A stretch of 48,450 nt of DNA, taken from Bacteroidota bacterium. Its GTDB lineage: Bacteria > Bacteroidota > Bacteroidia > Chitinophagales > Chitinophagaceae. A program made the position numbers and the translations under genes. Shown one piece after another: positions 9,071-17,669 of the stretch; the stretch's first letter is position 1, and every line of letters starts with the position of its first letter. The stretch is taken from positions 1 through 48,450 of the forward strand of contig JAPLEH010000016.1 of the NCBI GenBank assembly GCA_026391455.1, read 5' to 3'. The notes under the pieces were generated by a model. That model saw nothing but the letters and a program-made list of their open reading frames with translations. It searched no databases and had not been told where the DNA came from.

Positions 9071-10258
9071 CTATTTCAGTAAAGGAAGATGCATCCCCTC
9101 CAGCATCCTTCGCTCCGGCACCCCTTCCACGATCGTCCATTTTACCAACCTGATTTCTCCTCCTTCAATTTCAATTCCGGAAATATCTCCATCACTGAAA
9201 CAGCAACATCCTGTGTTAAAATACGTGGACCGCATCGTCATATAATCTGCTGCCACAGCAGTGAATTCCTTTTCGCGTTTCTTAATTTCATCCAGTAATT
9301 TTTGGAGGTCCCCTGCATTTTTATTTTTCTCCGCCAACTGAAAGGATTTGTATAGCCGTTCAAGATGCGTGAGCGAAGCAAATACCGGCTGATGGGTGTG
9401 GCCGGTTACGAGTAACAAGTTTTGTTGTGAAGCAGACCATTCATACATAATACTGTTGTGCAGGGTTTTCTTCTCCGCATCATAGGCCGGCGTATTGGGA
9501 TTGATGCGTAACAGAGATTGCAGGGGTGCCCATATTTTAGCCACAAAAAATTTACTGAACCAATTCCCATCACTCTGCGCATCACCCTGGTGACCATGCG
9601 TCAGAAATATATGCACGGGCGGCTCTCCAACCATAGATGAAAATGGTGTTTGAGTACGTAAACTATCAACTGCTGACTGGTGACTGTCAACTGCCAACTG
9701 CTGACTGTCAACCGCCAACTGCTCACAGCCAACCGCTAACTGCAACACGACCCCTTCGTACACTTTCACTTTCTGTTTGAAAATACTCCGCAATTGCCAT
9801 CCGGCAAATGGATCATTGTCCCAAAATAAATCATGATTACCAAAGACCTTCACATATTTACCCTTCAGGAGGAATTTTTTCTCCGCATCAAAATTGGCCT
9901 TATTCATCTTCTTCACCTGCCAGAGGTTATTTTCCCAAAGCTCTTCGCTGTCGCCCAGGTTGATGAAAGTAAAATCTGCTTTGTAGTAATGGTCAAGTGC
10001 AGCGAGATAATTGGGTTCAGCCAGCATAAAATCATCCGCACCATTACGTCTTCCTTTATGCTGATCGGAAAAGATGATGAACTTATCATTTTCGGGATTG
10101 CATGTAATCACTATTCCTCTGTCGCCCGGCTTTTCAAGAATGTCTTTGTATAAACTGGTAAGTGCTGCAAAGATTCGTTCCCGGTTGGGCCTGGATGAAA
10201 ATCTGGATGCCGCCCAAAGTACAGGCCGAAGGAGTATTTTTCGCAACAGTTTCCGCAT
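9071..10258 (-). CDS. Calcineurin-like metallophosphoesterase with internal heptapeptide repeats
   Basis: The five metal-binding blocks of the metallophosphoesterase fold are all visible: SDQH at residues 64-67, GDSEE at 102-106, GNHD at 140-143, THGH at 220-223 and GHTH at 286-289. They predict a dinuclear metal site and phosphoester hydrolysis. The family resemblance is to the UDP-2,3-diacylglucosamine hydrolase and other YbbF/LpxH-like phosphoesterases, but no specific substrate can be assigned. Residues 173-200 are four in-frame copies of a seven-residue unit (QLAVDSQ type) inserted between the GNHD and THGH blocks, where a family member would have a variable loop. The product has no signal peptide; a basic N-terminus suggests peripheral membrane contact. 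The stop is five bases from the stop of the lipoprotein gene. Confidence 0.85.
   Translation of the reverse strand: MRKLLRKILLRPVLWAASRFSSRPNRERIFAALTSLYKDILEKPGDRGIVITCNPENDKFIIFSDQHKGRRNGADDFMLAEPNYLAALDHYYKADFTFINLGDSEELWENNLWQVKKMNKANFDAEKKFLLKGKYVKVFGNHDLFWDNDPFAGWQLRSIFKQKVKVYEGVVLQLAVGCEQLAVDSQQLAVDSHQSAVDSLRTQTPFSSMVGEPPVHIFLTHGHQGDAQSDGNWFSKFFVAKIWAPLQSLLRINPNTPAYDAEKKTLHNSIMYEWSASQQNLLLVTGHTHQPVFASLTHLERLYKSFQLAEKNKNAGDLQKLLDEIKKREKEFTAVAADYMTMRSTYFNTGCCCFSDGDISGIEIEGGEIRLVKWTIVEGVPERRMLEGMHLPLLK
9659..9742 (-). repeat. Four 21-bp tandem repeats inside a coding sequence
   Basis: Four consecutive 21-base units encode QLAVGCE, QLAVDSQ, QLAVDSH and QSAVDSL. On the plus strand they read as alternations of tgactgtcaac and tgccaactgc. 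The unit is a multiple of three, so the reading frame of the host gene is kept. Similar CAACTGCCAACTG-type repeats are known to me as intergenic sequence in Bacteroidota; here the repeat is translated. Confidence 0.85.
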
Positions 10259-10293
10259 GTGATCGTAATGAATGTAAAGTAATCAATTCAATA

Positions 10294-10331
10294 CAAAAAA
10301 ATTCCCGCCCTGGAATTACCGGGGCGGGAAT
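10294..10331 (-). terminator. Terminator of the Asp-box/Ig T9SS protein gene
   Basis: ATTCCCGCCC at 10301-10310 pairs with GGGCGGGAAT at 10322-10331, with an 11-base loop. Read on the minus strand the stem is followed by a run of seven T (10294-10300), giving a canonical rho-independent terminator 20 bases after the stop codon. Confidence 0.85.
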
Positions 10332-10350
10332 AGTATGTCGTTTGTTTTAC

Positions 10351-13300
10351 TTATTCTTTATATACCACAATGCTCGCCCCTTTCTTCGCCACTTTACCAC
10401 CCCGCTCATCATTGTAGAGGAAGAGGTGATAAGTACCACTGGGTACATTGCCGAGGTCAACCGGTATTATACTGCCATAGCCGAGTCCGCTGAAAGATTG
10501 TGAACGAACCATTTGTCCGAGGCCATTGTACACTTTCATTCCCAATACGGAATACAGATCAGTGTTCAGGCGTATGCTGAATCTTCCGTTGTTGGGTGAA
10601 GGATAAATCACCACAGCAGGGAATTGCTCCAGTGAAAGATGACGTTCACCACATTCATTCACCGTTATGGTTCTTGACACAGCAGTTACACAACCCGCAT
10701 TGGTAGCCGTATACAGAATGGTCTTTTGTCCCAAACCGGCCAGTGAGGGGTTGAATAAGCCCGCACTTACGCCGGGTCCACTGAAGGCACCACCCGAAGG
10801 TGTGGCACTCAGTGAAAGAGCCGGATCAGACAGACAGATCACATATGGTAATGTAAATGTTACCACCGGTAATGCATTCACAGTAAGAATAGCAACAGCA
10901 GATGTTACAGAACCGCATCCGGCTGTAACGATCACCCTAAAGCGATAACCATTTTGTGTTACCGGAATATTGGTCTGCGCAAAACTGTTTGTAGTAGCGC
11001 CAGCAATATTGGTATAAGTAGTACCACCATCCGTGCTCACCTGCCATTGGTAGCTGAGCGATCCCACACCGGTGGTTGCAGCAACACTGAATGTAGCGGA
11101 ACCGTTTTCACAGATAGTGATGCTTTGCGGTTGTGTACCGATGATCGGGAATGTATTTACCGTAAGGATGGCACCAGTAGATATACCCGGTGTACAGGAT
11201 GCATTGGAAACCACACAGCGATAACGGTTATTGTTCAATGATGGAGGAACGTTGGTCAGTACCAGCGTGGCCGATGTAACACCACTGTAAATACCACTTG
11301 CACTGAGGTTGGTATAAGTTGTACCACCGTCTGTACTAACCTGCCATTGATAGGTCAACCCGGAACCGGAAGCACCCACCGTAAACGATGTATTGGTCGC
11401 TTCACAAATGGTTTGGTTGGCCGGGTTGCTGGTAATGGTTACCGATGTAAGTACGGTTAATATTGCAGCACCGGATGTAGCGGGAGGCGGACAAGTGCCG
11501 GTTACCACACAACGGTAGCGGTTATTATTCAAACCGATCGTTACGCCGGTAATGGTAAGGGTCGGGGTGTTAGTACCGCTGTAAGGCGCCGCAGCAGGCA
11601 CGTTATTATAGGTAGCACCACCATCTGTACTAACCTGCCATTGATAACTGATACCAGTTCCTGTTGCGGTAACACTGAATGTCTGGTTGTTGCCCGTACA
11701 AACCGTGGCATTTACAGGACTGGATGTGATAGCAGGTAATGTATTTACTGTGAGGATCGCTCCGTTGGATGTAGCATTACCACAAGTGCTGGCCAGTTGG
11801 CAACGGTAACGGTTGCCACTAAGAGCCGCAGTAGCACCAGTGATATTCAGTGTAGCTGATGTTGTACCGCTATAAGGAGCTGCAGCGGGTACGTTATTAT
11901 AAGTAGCACCACCATCGGTACTGATCTGCCATTGGTAGGTACCGGCACCGGCAGCGGCGACAGTAAAGCTGGCATTGCTGCCTTCGCATATCGTAGCATC
12001 AACGGGTTGCCCTGTAATGGACAAACTTGTTGCCACAGAAAGCGTAACACAGGAAGATGTAATGGATGCAGGAGCACAGGTACCGGTTACCACACAACGG
12101 TAAGCCGAACCATTTTGCCCCAGGGTGAGCCCGGTAAGCGTTAAACAGTTGGACGTAGCACCAGCCACATTGGTAAATGCACCTGCACAACCAGTAGGTG
12201 ATACCTGCCACTGATAGCCGAGGCCAGCACCCACTGCAGTTACGCAGAATTGCGCAGAAGCTCCGGTACAGGATGAGGCATTCACCGGTTGAACGGTGAT
12301 CGCTGTAGCAGGGTTCACTGTTAATATTCCCGCAGATGATGTAGTACTTCCGCACTGTGTGGAGGCAATACAACGATAGCGGTTATTATTCAATGAAAGC
12401 GTGGCAGCAGTGATTGAAAGTGTAGCTGTAGTGGTGCCACTATACGGTGCTGCTGCAGGTACGTTAGTATAGGTAACTCCTCCATCGGTACTCAGTTGCC
12501 ATTGGAAAGTGGCAGCAGTGGGCGATGTAATGGAGAACGAGGTATTGTTTCCTTCGCAAATGGTTGAGTTGGCCGGCTGACCAGTAATCGCAGGACCGGA
12601 ACCAGGTGTTATCGTAAAGGTAAGATCCCTGGTTTGTGTAGTGGCGCCGGTAGCAGTACCAGTAATAGTAATAACATAAGAGCCGGCAGCCAATGTATTG
12701 GTGCCATTCAAGCGTACCGTTACGTTGTTACCAGGCGTAACAATGTTGCCGGGTATATAGCTAACTGTTGTACCTGCAGGAGGTGCACTGTTGGTAAGGG
12801 TAATGGGATTAGTAAAGCCACTTGCCGGTACTGTACCCAGTACAATATCCATGGTAGCAGGTGCGGGGCAGGCAGCAGTAGCAGGAGCGGGTGAAGAGAA
12901 GGTAAATCCACCGGGCAGCGGTATGGTGGCTGTCCAGATACCACGTCCGTGTGTACCTGCAGCAATGGTGCGGTCAGATGCACGATACTTAATCATATCG
13001 GTACTCACATTCGGGAAGGATGGGTTAGCGGCCCAAACGGTAGATGCACCATTCAGCAGATCAGTTTCCCATACACCGGTAGCAGTAGCGATATAAGCTT
13101 TGGTATCTGTATCGGGGTGAAAGAGTGCCCATCTTACCGGCATATCCGGAAGGTTTCCATCGCAGGCAGTCCAGGTAGTACCACCATCAGTTGATCTGAA
13201 TACATTGTTGACACCAAAGTTGGAAAAGCAGGCAATCAGATTATTATCATTGGATCCGGTAACCACGCAGTTCAGGAATCCGGCAGAACCTGCTGGCGTA

Positions 13301-15222
13301 ATGATCGTGCTGGTGGGTGCAGCGGTTTCTGCATTATCCAACCGAACTAAGCGGCTGGTGGATCCATTACTTGTACCGAAGAAAACCCGGTTGGCGGTAT
13401 ATGGAGACACATGCACGGCAGATACCTGCAGGCCACCGAAATCGGTTACAGTTACTGTGGATGAAGTGGTACCTGTTTGCGGGTTGTCCCAACGAATATA
13501 GTTACCACCAGCATTACAGAGATATATACGGTTACCGGTGTTATCATAATCCCAGGGGCTTACGAAACGGCCACCGGCAAAGGAAACGTTACCCCAGCTT
13601 ACACCACCGTTAACACTACGTCTGATATTATTATTGAATGCGGAACCAAATTGGAATTGCGGTTCGTCCTGATCGAAAGCACAGAACATACCATCACCAC
13701 CGTAGAATTCGATTGAACTATCCAGTCCCGGATGGTTCAGGCGGTGCATTCCATTATCCTGTGCGCCACCCATCAGCCAGTTGGTAACAGTGGGGTGAAT
13801 AGCTACAGAATAGAATTGTTTGATACGAAGACCTTTGTTTCGGTCACGGATGGTTGTACCACCATCGCTGGTAAAGTGAATACCTCCGTCGCAGGCAAAA
13901 AGTATTTTGTTGCCACCATCCCACCACTGAATATCATGCTGATCGGCATGTACGTATTGCAGGGCGGAAGGGCCAACCCAAAATGAAAGACCAGCCCAGG
14001 TTGCGCCACCATCATTTGAGCGAAAGCAATCTCTTCCTCCAACTATTACCACATTGGGATTAGCAGGGTTAATGCCGACAGATAAGTCATACCAACCCTG
14101 ACCGTTGGCCCAACCACCACCGCCGGGTTGTGTGCCGGTAGAAGCCCAGTTGTCACCTCCATCGGTAGACTTCCAGATAGTGGGTACCTGATGAGAGGCG
14201 TTATCCGGACAAGCATATAAGGTGTTACCTGCTATACCCAATTCAGTACGCTGGTTGAAAGTGGTGAATGGTGTGGTTGCCGTACTCCATCCTGCTGCGG
14301 AAGTTACCGTAGTAGGAATATCGGTATACCGGTAACCAGAAGTGCTGAAAATACCGGTGGTTACGTGCAGTCTGCCTGCAGCACCCGTCGTACTGATTTC
14401 CAGGTCGCAAACATCTGCTCCGATACCTGTAGGGGTAATATTGGTCCAGGTATTTCCACCGTCGGTAGAACGCTGAAGCCCCTGACCACGTGTGCCCACA
14501 TATACATTTCCGAGATGATCGCAAAGAATGCGGGTTCCGTTCAAGAAAGCACTGGAACTGGGCAAAAAGTTCCAGGTAGAACCAGCATCAATACTTTTGA
14601 ATACACCTATTCCTCTTACTGCATCGGCATTGAAATAGGATTCGCCGGTACACATATACATGATATTCTGAAATCCGGGACGGGGATCCTGGCAGATATC
14701 AGCGATAGCCAGGTTAGAGAGAAAATCGTTTACAAGTGTCCAGTTAGCCGGAGAAGCAGTAATATCCGTGGTTTTCCATAGACCTCCTGCGACACTTCCT
14801 GCAAATACCGTTTTACGGGTGGGATCCAGTGAATCCACCATGGTGGCCCGTATACGTCCAGCTGTTTGATCATCATTTTGACGGGGGTTTCCACTTTGAC
14901 GGGCAAAGTCACCATTCGGTCCCCTTTCCAGCCATGCAAGTGCTTCCACCCTGTTGGCGATCGCATCGCGTTTGGCAGCGGCCGTTTGCTCCATGGCCTC
15001 ACGCCACTTGGCCCAGGGAACTTTACCTGTAGCCGGGTCTTTTGTTTTTTCAATTTCCAGTTCGATGGCTTTATCCATACCATCATAACGGCTCTCTTCC
15101 TCTTCTTCTTCAAATTCTGTTTCGGTTTTGTTTTCATTTTTATAGCCACAGCCGACATTCAGCGAGGCAACAGTGAAAACAAAAAAAATACTGGCAAGGC
15201 AGATTGTAAAAATTTTTCGCAT
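10351..15222 (-). CDS. Large secreted Asp-box (BNR) propeller protein with six Ig-like domains and a T9SS sorting domain
   Basis: This 1623-residue exported protein has four parts. The N-terminus is a hydrophobic signal segment ending near SLNVGCGYK; a cysteine is present but the -3 residue is Asn, so lipoprotein processing is doubtful. An acidic Glu-rich linker follows. Residues about 90-770 are a sortilin/sialidase-like beta-propeller with repeated Asp-box motifs such as STDGGNTW, SIDAGSTW and STDGGDNW. Residues about 875-1450 hold six consecutive Ig-like domains of about 95 residues, each with YQWQ.STDGG and NNRYRC signatures and paired cysteines. After a further beta domain, residues about 1535-1623 match a type A T9SS C-terminal sorting domain (VVIYPSPNNGRFSI ... 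SGTYHLFLY). It is probably displayed on or released from the cell surface, with a binding or adhesion role; the ligand is unknown. A terminator follows. Confidence 0.88.
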   Translation of the reverse strand: MRKIFTICLASIFFVFTVASLNVGCGYKNENKTETEFEEEEEESRYDGMDKAIELEIEKTKDPATGKVPWAKWREAMEQTAAAKRDAIANRVEALAWLERGPNGDFARQSGNPRQNDDQTAGRIRATMVDSLDPTRKTVFAGSVAGGLWKTTDITASPANWTLVNDFLSNLAIADICQDPRPGFQNIMYMCTGESYFNADAVRGIGVFKSIDAGSTWNFLPSSSAFLNGTRILCDHLGNVYVGTRGQGLQRSTDGGNTWTNITPTGIGADVCDLEISTTGAAGRLHVTTGIFSTSGYRYTDIPTTVTSAAGWSTATTPFTTFNQRTELGIAGNTLYACPDNASHQVPTIWKSTDGGDNWASTGTQPGGGGWANGQGWYDLSVGINPANPNVVIVGGRDCFRSNDGGATWAGLSFWVGPSALQYVHADQHDIQWWDGGNKILFACDGGIHFTSDGGTTIRDRNKGLRIKQFYSVAIHPTVTNWLMGGAQDNGMHRLNHPGLDSSIEFYGGDGMFCAFDQDEPQFQFGSAFNNNIRRSVNGGVSWGNVSFAGGRFVSPWDYDNTGNRIYLCNAGGNYIRWDNPQTGTTSSTVTVTDFGGLQVSAVHVSPYTANRVFFGTSNGSTSRLVRLDNAETAAPTSTIITPAGSAGFLNCVVTGSNDNNLIACFSNFGVNNVFRSTDGGTTWTACDGNLPDMPVRWALFHPDTDTKAYIATATGVWETDLLNGASTVWAANPSFPNVSTDMIKYRASDRTIAAGTHGRGIWTATIPLPGGFTFSSPAPATAACPAPATMDIVLGTVPASGFTNPITLTNSAPPAGTTVSYIPGNIVTPGNNVTVRLNGTNTLAAGSYVITITGTATGATTQTRDLTFTITPGSGPAITGQPANSTICEGNNTSFSITSPTAATFQWQLSTDGGVTYTNVPAAAPYSGTTTATLSITAATLSLNNNRYRCIASTQCGSTTSSAGILTVNPATAITVQPVNASSCTGASAQFCVTAVGAGLGYQWQVSPTGCAGAFTNVAGATSNCLTLTGLTLGQNGSAYRCVVTGTCAPASITSSCVTLSVATSLSITGQPVDATICEGSNASFTVAAAGAGTYQWQISTDGGATYNNVPAAAPYSGTTSATLNITGATAALSGNRYRCQLASTCGNATSNGAILTVNTLPAITSSPVNATVCTGNNQTFSVTATGTGISYQWQVSTDGGATYNNVPAAAPYSGTNTPTLTITGVTIGLNNNRYRCVVTGTCPPPATSGAAILTVLTSVTITSNPANQTICEATNTSFTVGASGSGLTYQWQVSTDGGTTYTNLSASGIYSGVTSATLVLTNVPPSLNNNRYRCVVSNASCTPGISTGAILTVNTFPIIGTQPQSITICENGSATFSVAATTGVGSLSYQWQVSTDGGTTYTNIAGATTNSFAQTNIPVTQNGYRFRVIVTAGCGSVTSAVAILTVNALPVVTFTLPYVICLSDPALSLSATPSGGAFSGPGVSAGLFNPSLAGLGQKTILYTATNAGCVTAVSRTITVNECGERHLSLEQFPAVVIYPSPNNGRFSIRLNTDLYSVLGMKVYNGLGQMVRSQSFSGLGYGSIIPVDLGNVPSGTYHLFLYNDERGGKVAKKGASIVVYKE
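10870..12600 (-). repeat. Six tandem Ig-domain coding repeats (about 285 bp each)
   Basis: The Ig-like domains are repeated at the DNA level too. Segments near 11586-11640, 11880-11935 and 12455-12500 share long near-identical stretches (for example cgttattata, gtagcaccaccatc and tgccattg). The units are similar enough to allow recombination and change of copy number, and could confuse short-read assembly. Confidence 0.7.
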
Positions 15223-15350
15223 AAGCTAAAATTAGATAGGTTTGGTTGTCCGAAAATAAGGTACCGAAAATAGGCATTTTCACCTAATAGTCTGACATAT
15301 CATAAAAAATATGGATGACTGGTATCGAAAAAGAAAAACCTATTCCGGTA

Positions 15351-15740
15351 CTACTTCACCGCAATCATACTAATCTCTACATTCACAAATTTGGGGAGCG
15401 CTGATACTTGTACCGTTTCCCGGGCCGGAAAGCCGGAACTGTCACCCTGAAAATACTGGCCATACACTTCATTCACCGCAGCAAACTGGTGCATATCCGT
15501 TAAGAAAATAGTGGTCTTCACTACATTCGAAAAACCGAGACCGGCTGCGGATAAAATCGCATGCAGGTTTTTCATCACCTGGTGTGCTTCTTCCTGTATG
15601 TCTTTGTTTTTCAGGTCGCCGGTGGCAGGATCTATACAAACCTGGCCGGATATATACAATGTATTGCCCGCAAAAACAGCCTGGTTATAGGGGCCAATGG
15701 GTGCGGGTGCATCGGGCGTTGTGATAATGGTTTTACTCAT
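15351..15740 (-). CDS. ridA: RidA family enamine/imine deaminase
   Basis: At 129 residues this is a full-length YjgF/YER057c/UK114 protein. RidA hydrolyses reactive 2-aminoacrylate and related enamines released by PLP enzymes such as threonine dehydratase. The active-site arginine is Arg107 in FPARETVQV, and Glu122 in VNVEIS corresponds to the conserved glutamate of the family (Arg105 and Glu120 in the E. coli protein). The N-terminal GPYNQAV and ISGQ blocks are also conserved. The gene stands alone between a large T9SS gene and a divergent gene pair. No regulatory element stands out. Confidence 0.93.
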   Translation of the reverse strand: MSKTIITTPDAPAPIGPYNQAVFAGNTLYISGQVCIDPATGDLKNKDIQEEAHQVMKNLHAILSAAGLGFSNVVKTTIFLTDMHQFAAVNEVYGQYFQGDSSGFPARETVQVSALPKFVNVEISMIAVK

Positions 15741-15858
15741 AAACAGTTTTTTATTTGAATGTATGATAAAACCGGATTTCGCAATGGCATCATCCGGGAA
15801 AAGCCCGTAACCGGCTTTCCTTCAACGAATTTAAATTTATGCGCTTTCTTTGCAAAAA

Positions 15859-16494
15859 ATGATACATATGCTGATAGGTGTGGTGGCCGATGAAACGGCT
15901 GCACAGGAATGGACTTCCGCCGGATTATTGGAAGGAATTACGATACAACGGCTCGACCAACCCGTTTTAATTCCGGGTGCATCTGGCTATATCGATCTTC
16001 TGTTTGAAAATTCCGCAAACCGTTTGCAGGAATGGCAGGTGGCTGGTCAGGAACTCATATTGGTAAATGATCCATTCAAAACCTATGAGGTGTTGCCAGA
16101 ACATATGATCCGTATCAATGCATGGCCCGGTTTTGCCGGCCGGGGACTAATTGAAGCTTCCGGTAATTCCACAATCTGGAAAGAAAAAGCCGGTCAGGTG
16201 CTGGCTGCCTTTCACAAAAAAGCGGAATGGGTGGCCGATATACCGGGATTTATCAGCGCGCGCGTGGTGAGTATGATCATCAATGAAGCTTGGTATGCAT
16301 TGGAAGAGGGAGTTAGTACAAAGGAAGAAACCGATATCGCCATGAAACTGGGAACAAATTATCCTTATGGCCCTTTTGAATGGGGAGAAAAGATCGGGCT
16401 CCATCGTATTTACCAGCTATTAAAAAAGTTATCGGCAGAAAACAGCAGGTATAGCCCCGCTGGTTCACTGGAAAAAGCAGCGACTGTACAATGA
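15859..16494 (+). CDS. 3-hydroxyacyl-CoA dehydrogenase C-terminal-domain protein with degenerate N-terminus
   Basis: The second half (from about residue 90) matches the helical C-terminal domain of 3-hydroxyacyl-CoA dehydrogenases: IPGFISARVVSMIINEAWYALEEGVS, then KLGTNYPYGPFEWGEKIG. The N-terminal 85 residues are about the length of a partial Rossmann domain but lack a GxGxxG dinucleotide motif, so NAD binding and normal dehydrogenase activity are unlikely. I chose the ATG at 15859; a TTG nine bases upstream is also in frame. The stop overlaps the tsaB start (ATGA), implying translational coupling. Its role is unknown: it could be a catalytically dead paralogue or use another chemistry. The family assignment rests on the C-terminal half. 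Confidence 0.75.
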   Translation: MIHMLIGVVADETAAQEWTSAGLLEGITIQRLDQPVLIPGASGYIDLLFENSANRLQEWQVAGQELILVNDPFKTYEVLPEHMIRINAWPGFAGRGLIEASGNSTIWKEKAGQVLAAFHKKAEWVADIPGFISARVVSMIINEAWYALEEGVSTKEETDIAMKLGTNYPYGPFEWGEKIGLHRIYQLLKKLSAENSRYSPAGSLEKAATVQ

Positions 16495-17159
16495 GTTATA
16501 TACTGAACATAGATACATCCGAACAAACCGCCTCTATTTGTCTATCCTCCGGCGAGGCGGTTTCTCCTGTTCTTATCAATGAAACACGCAATGATCATGC
16601 AGCCTGGCTGCACCCGGCCATCGAGCATTTGCTCCGGGAAAACAATATCCGTATAGATCAGCTTTCCGCTGTGGCAGTAAGTGCGGGGCCCGGGTCCTAC
16701 ACCGGATTACGGGTATCGATGTCGGCCGCCAAAGGTTTATGTTATGCCTTAAAGCTTCCACTTATCACTGTAAGCACGTTGGAAATGGCAGCAAAGGCGG
16801 TTCAGGAGGACGCGGAAGAATGGATCTGCCCGATGATCGATGCCCGTCGCATGGAAGTATTTACTGGTGTATTTGATACACATCTCCATGTAATAAAAGA
16901 ACCCCATGCACTTATTCTCGATGAGTATTCGGTTTCTTCTTTAATAAATGACAAGAAAGTTCTATTTTGCGGCAGCGGCAGTACCAAACTGCTTTCGCTG
17001 TTTTCTGATACCGCACTCACAGTTAGCGAAAAGAGAGCAAACGCATTTCATCTTGCACTGATAGCAATGAAGAAATTTCAGGACGAAAATTTTGCAGATG
17101 CCGTTTATACAGAACCCTTTTATGTAAAAGAGTTTTATTCGGCAGACCAAAAGAAATAA
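16491..17159 (+). CDS. tsaB: tRNA threonylcarbamoyladenosine biosynthesis protein TsaB
   Basis: At 222 residues this is a typical TsaB, the ASKHA-fold partner of TsaD in forming t6A37 on ANN-decoding tRNAs. The N-terminal ILNIDTSEQTASICL and the conserved VSAGPGSYTGLRV block near residues 63-75 are diagnostic, followed by AAKGLCYAL. TsaB itself has no catalytic role; it dimerises with TsaD. It overlaps the preceding gene by four bases. The ATG start agrees with the family's N-terminus. Confidence 0.93.
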   Translation: MSYILNIDTSEQTASICLSSGEAVSPVLINETRNDHAAWLHPAIEHLLRENNIRIDQLSAVAVSAGPGSYTGLRVSMSAAKGLCYALKLPLITVSTLEMAAKAVQEDAEEWICPMIDARRMEVFTGVFDTHLHVIKEPHALILDEYSVSSLINDKKVLFCGSGSTKLLSLFSDTALTVSEKRANAFHLALIAMKKFQDENFADAVYTEPFYVKEFYSADQKK

Positions 17160-17198
17160 TATAACCATTCGTCATATTAACAATATAATCTATGAACT

Positions 17199-17213
17199 AA
17201 CTATTTCGTAGTT
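17199..17213. promoter_or_regulatory. Candidate ArsR operator: inverted repeat AACTA-N5-TAGTT
   Basis: AACTA (17199-17203) and TAGTT (17209-17213) form a perfect inverted repeat with a five-base spacer. It lies directly upstream of the -7 element of the arsR-type gene, where a bound repressor would block RNA polymerase. Autoregulation is inferred. The arms are short, so chance cannot be excluded. Confidence 0.35.
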
Positions 17214-17214
17214 G

Positions 17215-17222
17215 TAAATTTG
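17215..17222 (+). promoter_or_regulatory. -7 element of the arsR-type gene promoter
   Basis: TAAATTTG is a full match to TAnnTTTG and lies 20 bases ahead of the ATG at 17243. The -33 region holds TATG at 17191-17194 as the nearest TTG-like block. Confidence 0.5.
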
Positions 17223-17242
17223 AATTCCTAATAATCAAAAGC

Positions 17243-17581
17243 ATGAACACTTACTCACTAACGCTCAACAATTCACAAGGCACCGGCGGCCCGGTAAAGA
17301 TTGACCTGCTCAATGTAAAAAAAGCAGCGATGATTTTACGGGCAGTCAACCACAAACTGAGGCAACAGATCCTGAAGCTGATCGATGAAGAGGGAAAGAT
17401 CACGGTTACCGAGCTGTATGTAAAACTGAGGCTCGAACAATCGGTTGCTTCCCAGCATCTTGCTATTTTACGCAAAGCCGGATTTGTAATCACCGCCCGG
17501 GATGGAAAATTCATTCATTATTCAGTTAACATCAACCGGATCAAGGAGTTGAACAAATTCACCGATGAATTGTTAGGCTAA
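17243..17581 (+). CDS. ArsR/SmtB-family winged-helix regulator without cysteines
   Basis: The 112-residue protein has the ArsR-type winged helix: RQQILKLIDEEGKITVTEL, the recognition helix around EQSVASQHLAILRKAGFV, and the wing ITARDGKFIHYSV. It contains no cysteine at all, so it cannot use the thiol-based metal or persulfide chemistry of SmtB, BigR or SqrR type sensors. Its effector is therefore unknown. The gene lies ahead of a metallo-beta-lactamase/rhodanese gene, separated by a terminator and a separate promoter. It may regulate itself and that neighbour, given the operator-like repeat upstream. Confidence 0.85.
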   Translation: MNTYSLTLNNSQGTGGPVKIDLLNVKKAAMILRAVNHKLRQQILKLIDEEGKITVTELYVKLRLEQSVASQHLAILRKAGFVITARDGKFIHYSVNINRIKELNKFTDELLG

Positions 17582-17605
17582 AACCTATCCTTTTTTTTAA
17601 CGTAT

Positions 17606-17631
17606 TGTCCCGCTTCCCGCGGGACATTTTT
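17606..17631 (+). terminator. Rho-independent terminator after the arsR-type gene
   Basis: TGTCCCGC (17606-17613) pairs with GCGGGACA (17619-17626) around the loop TTCCC and is followed by TTTTTA. Confidence 0.85.
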
Positions 17632-17645
17632 ATTTAAATAAGGGC

Positions 17646-17653
17646 TAATTTTG
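17646..17653 (+). promoter_or_regulatory. -7 element of the MBL/rhodanese gene promoter
   Basis: TAATTTTG fits TAnnTTTG and lies 16 bases ahead of the ATG at 17670, behind the terminator. The MBL/rhodanese gene therefore appears to have its own promoter. Confidence 0.5.
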
Positions 17654-17669
17654 CCGCAAAACATACCTG

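Noticed and set aside
9659-9742. CRISPR-like repeats in the metallophosphoesterase gene
   Set aside because: The 21-base units are contiguous, without spacers, and are translated in frame.
10870-12600. CRISPR-like array
   Set aside because: The repeats are in-frame Ig-domain units of about 285 bases with no short repeat-spacer alternation. No cas genes are present.
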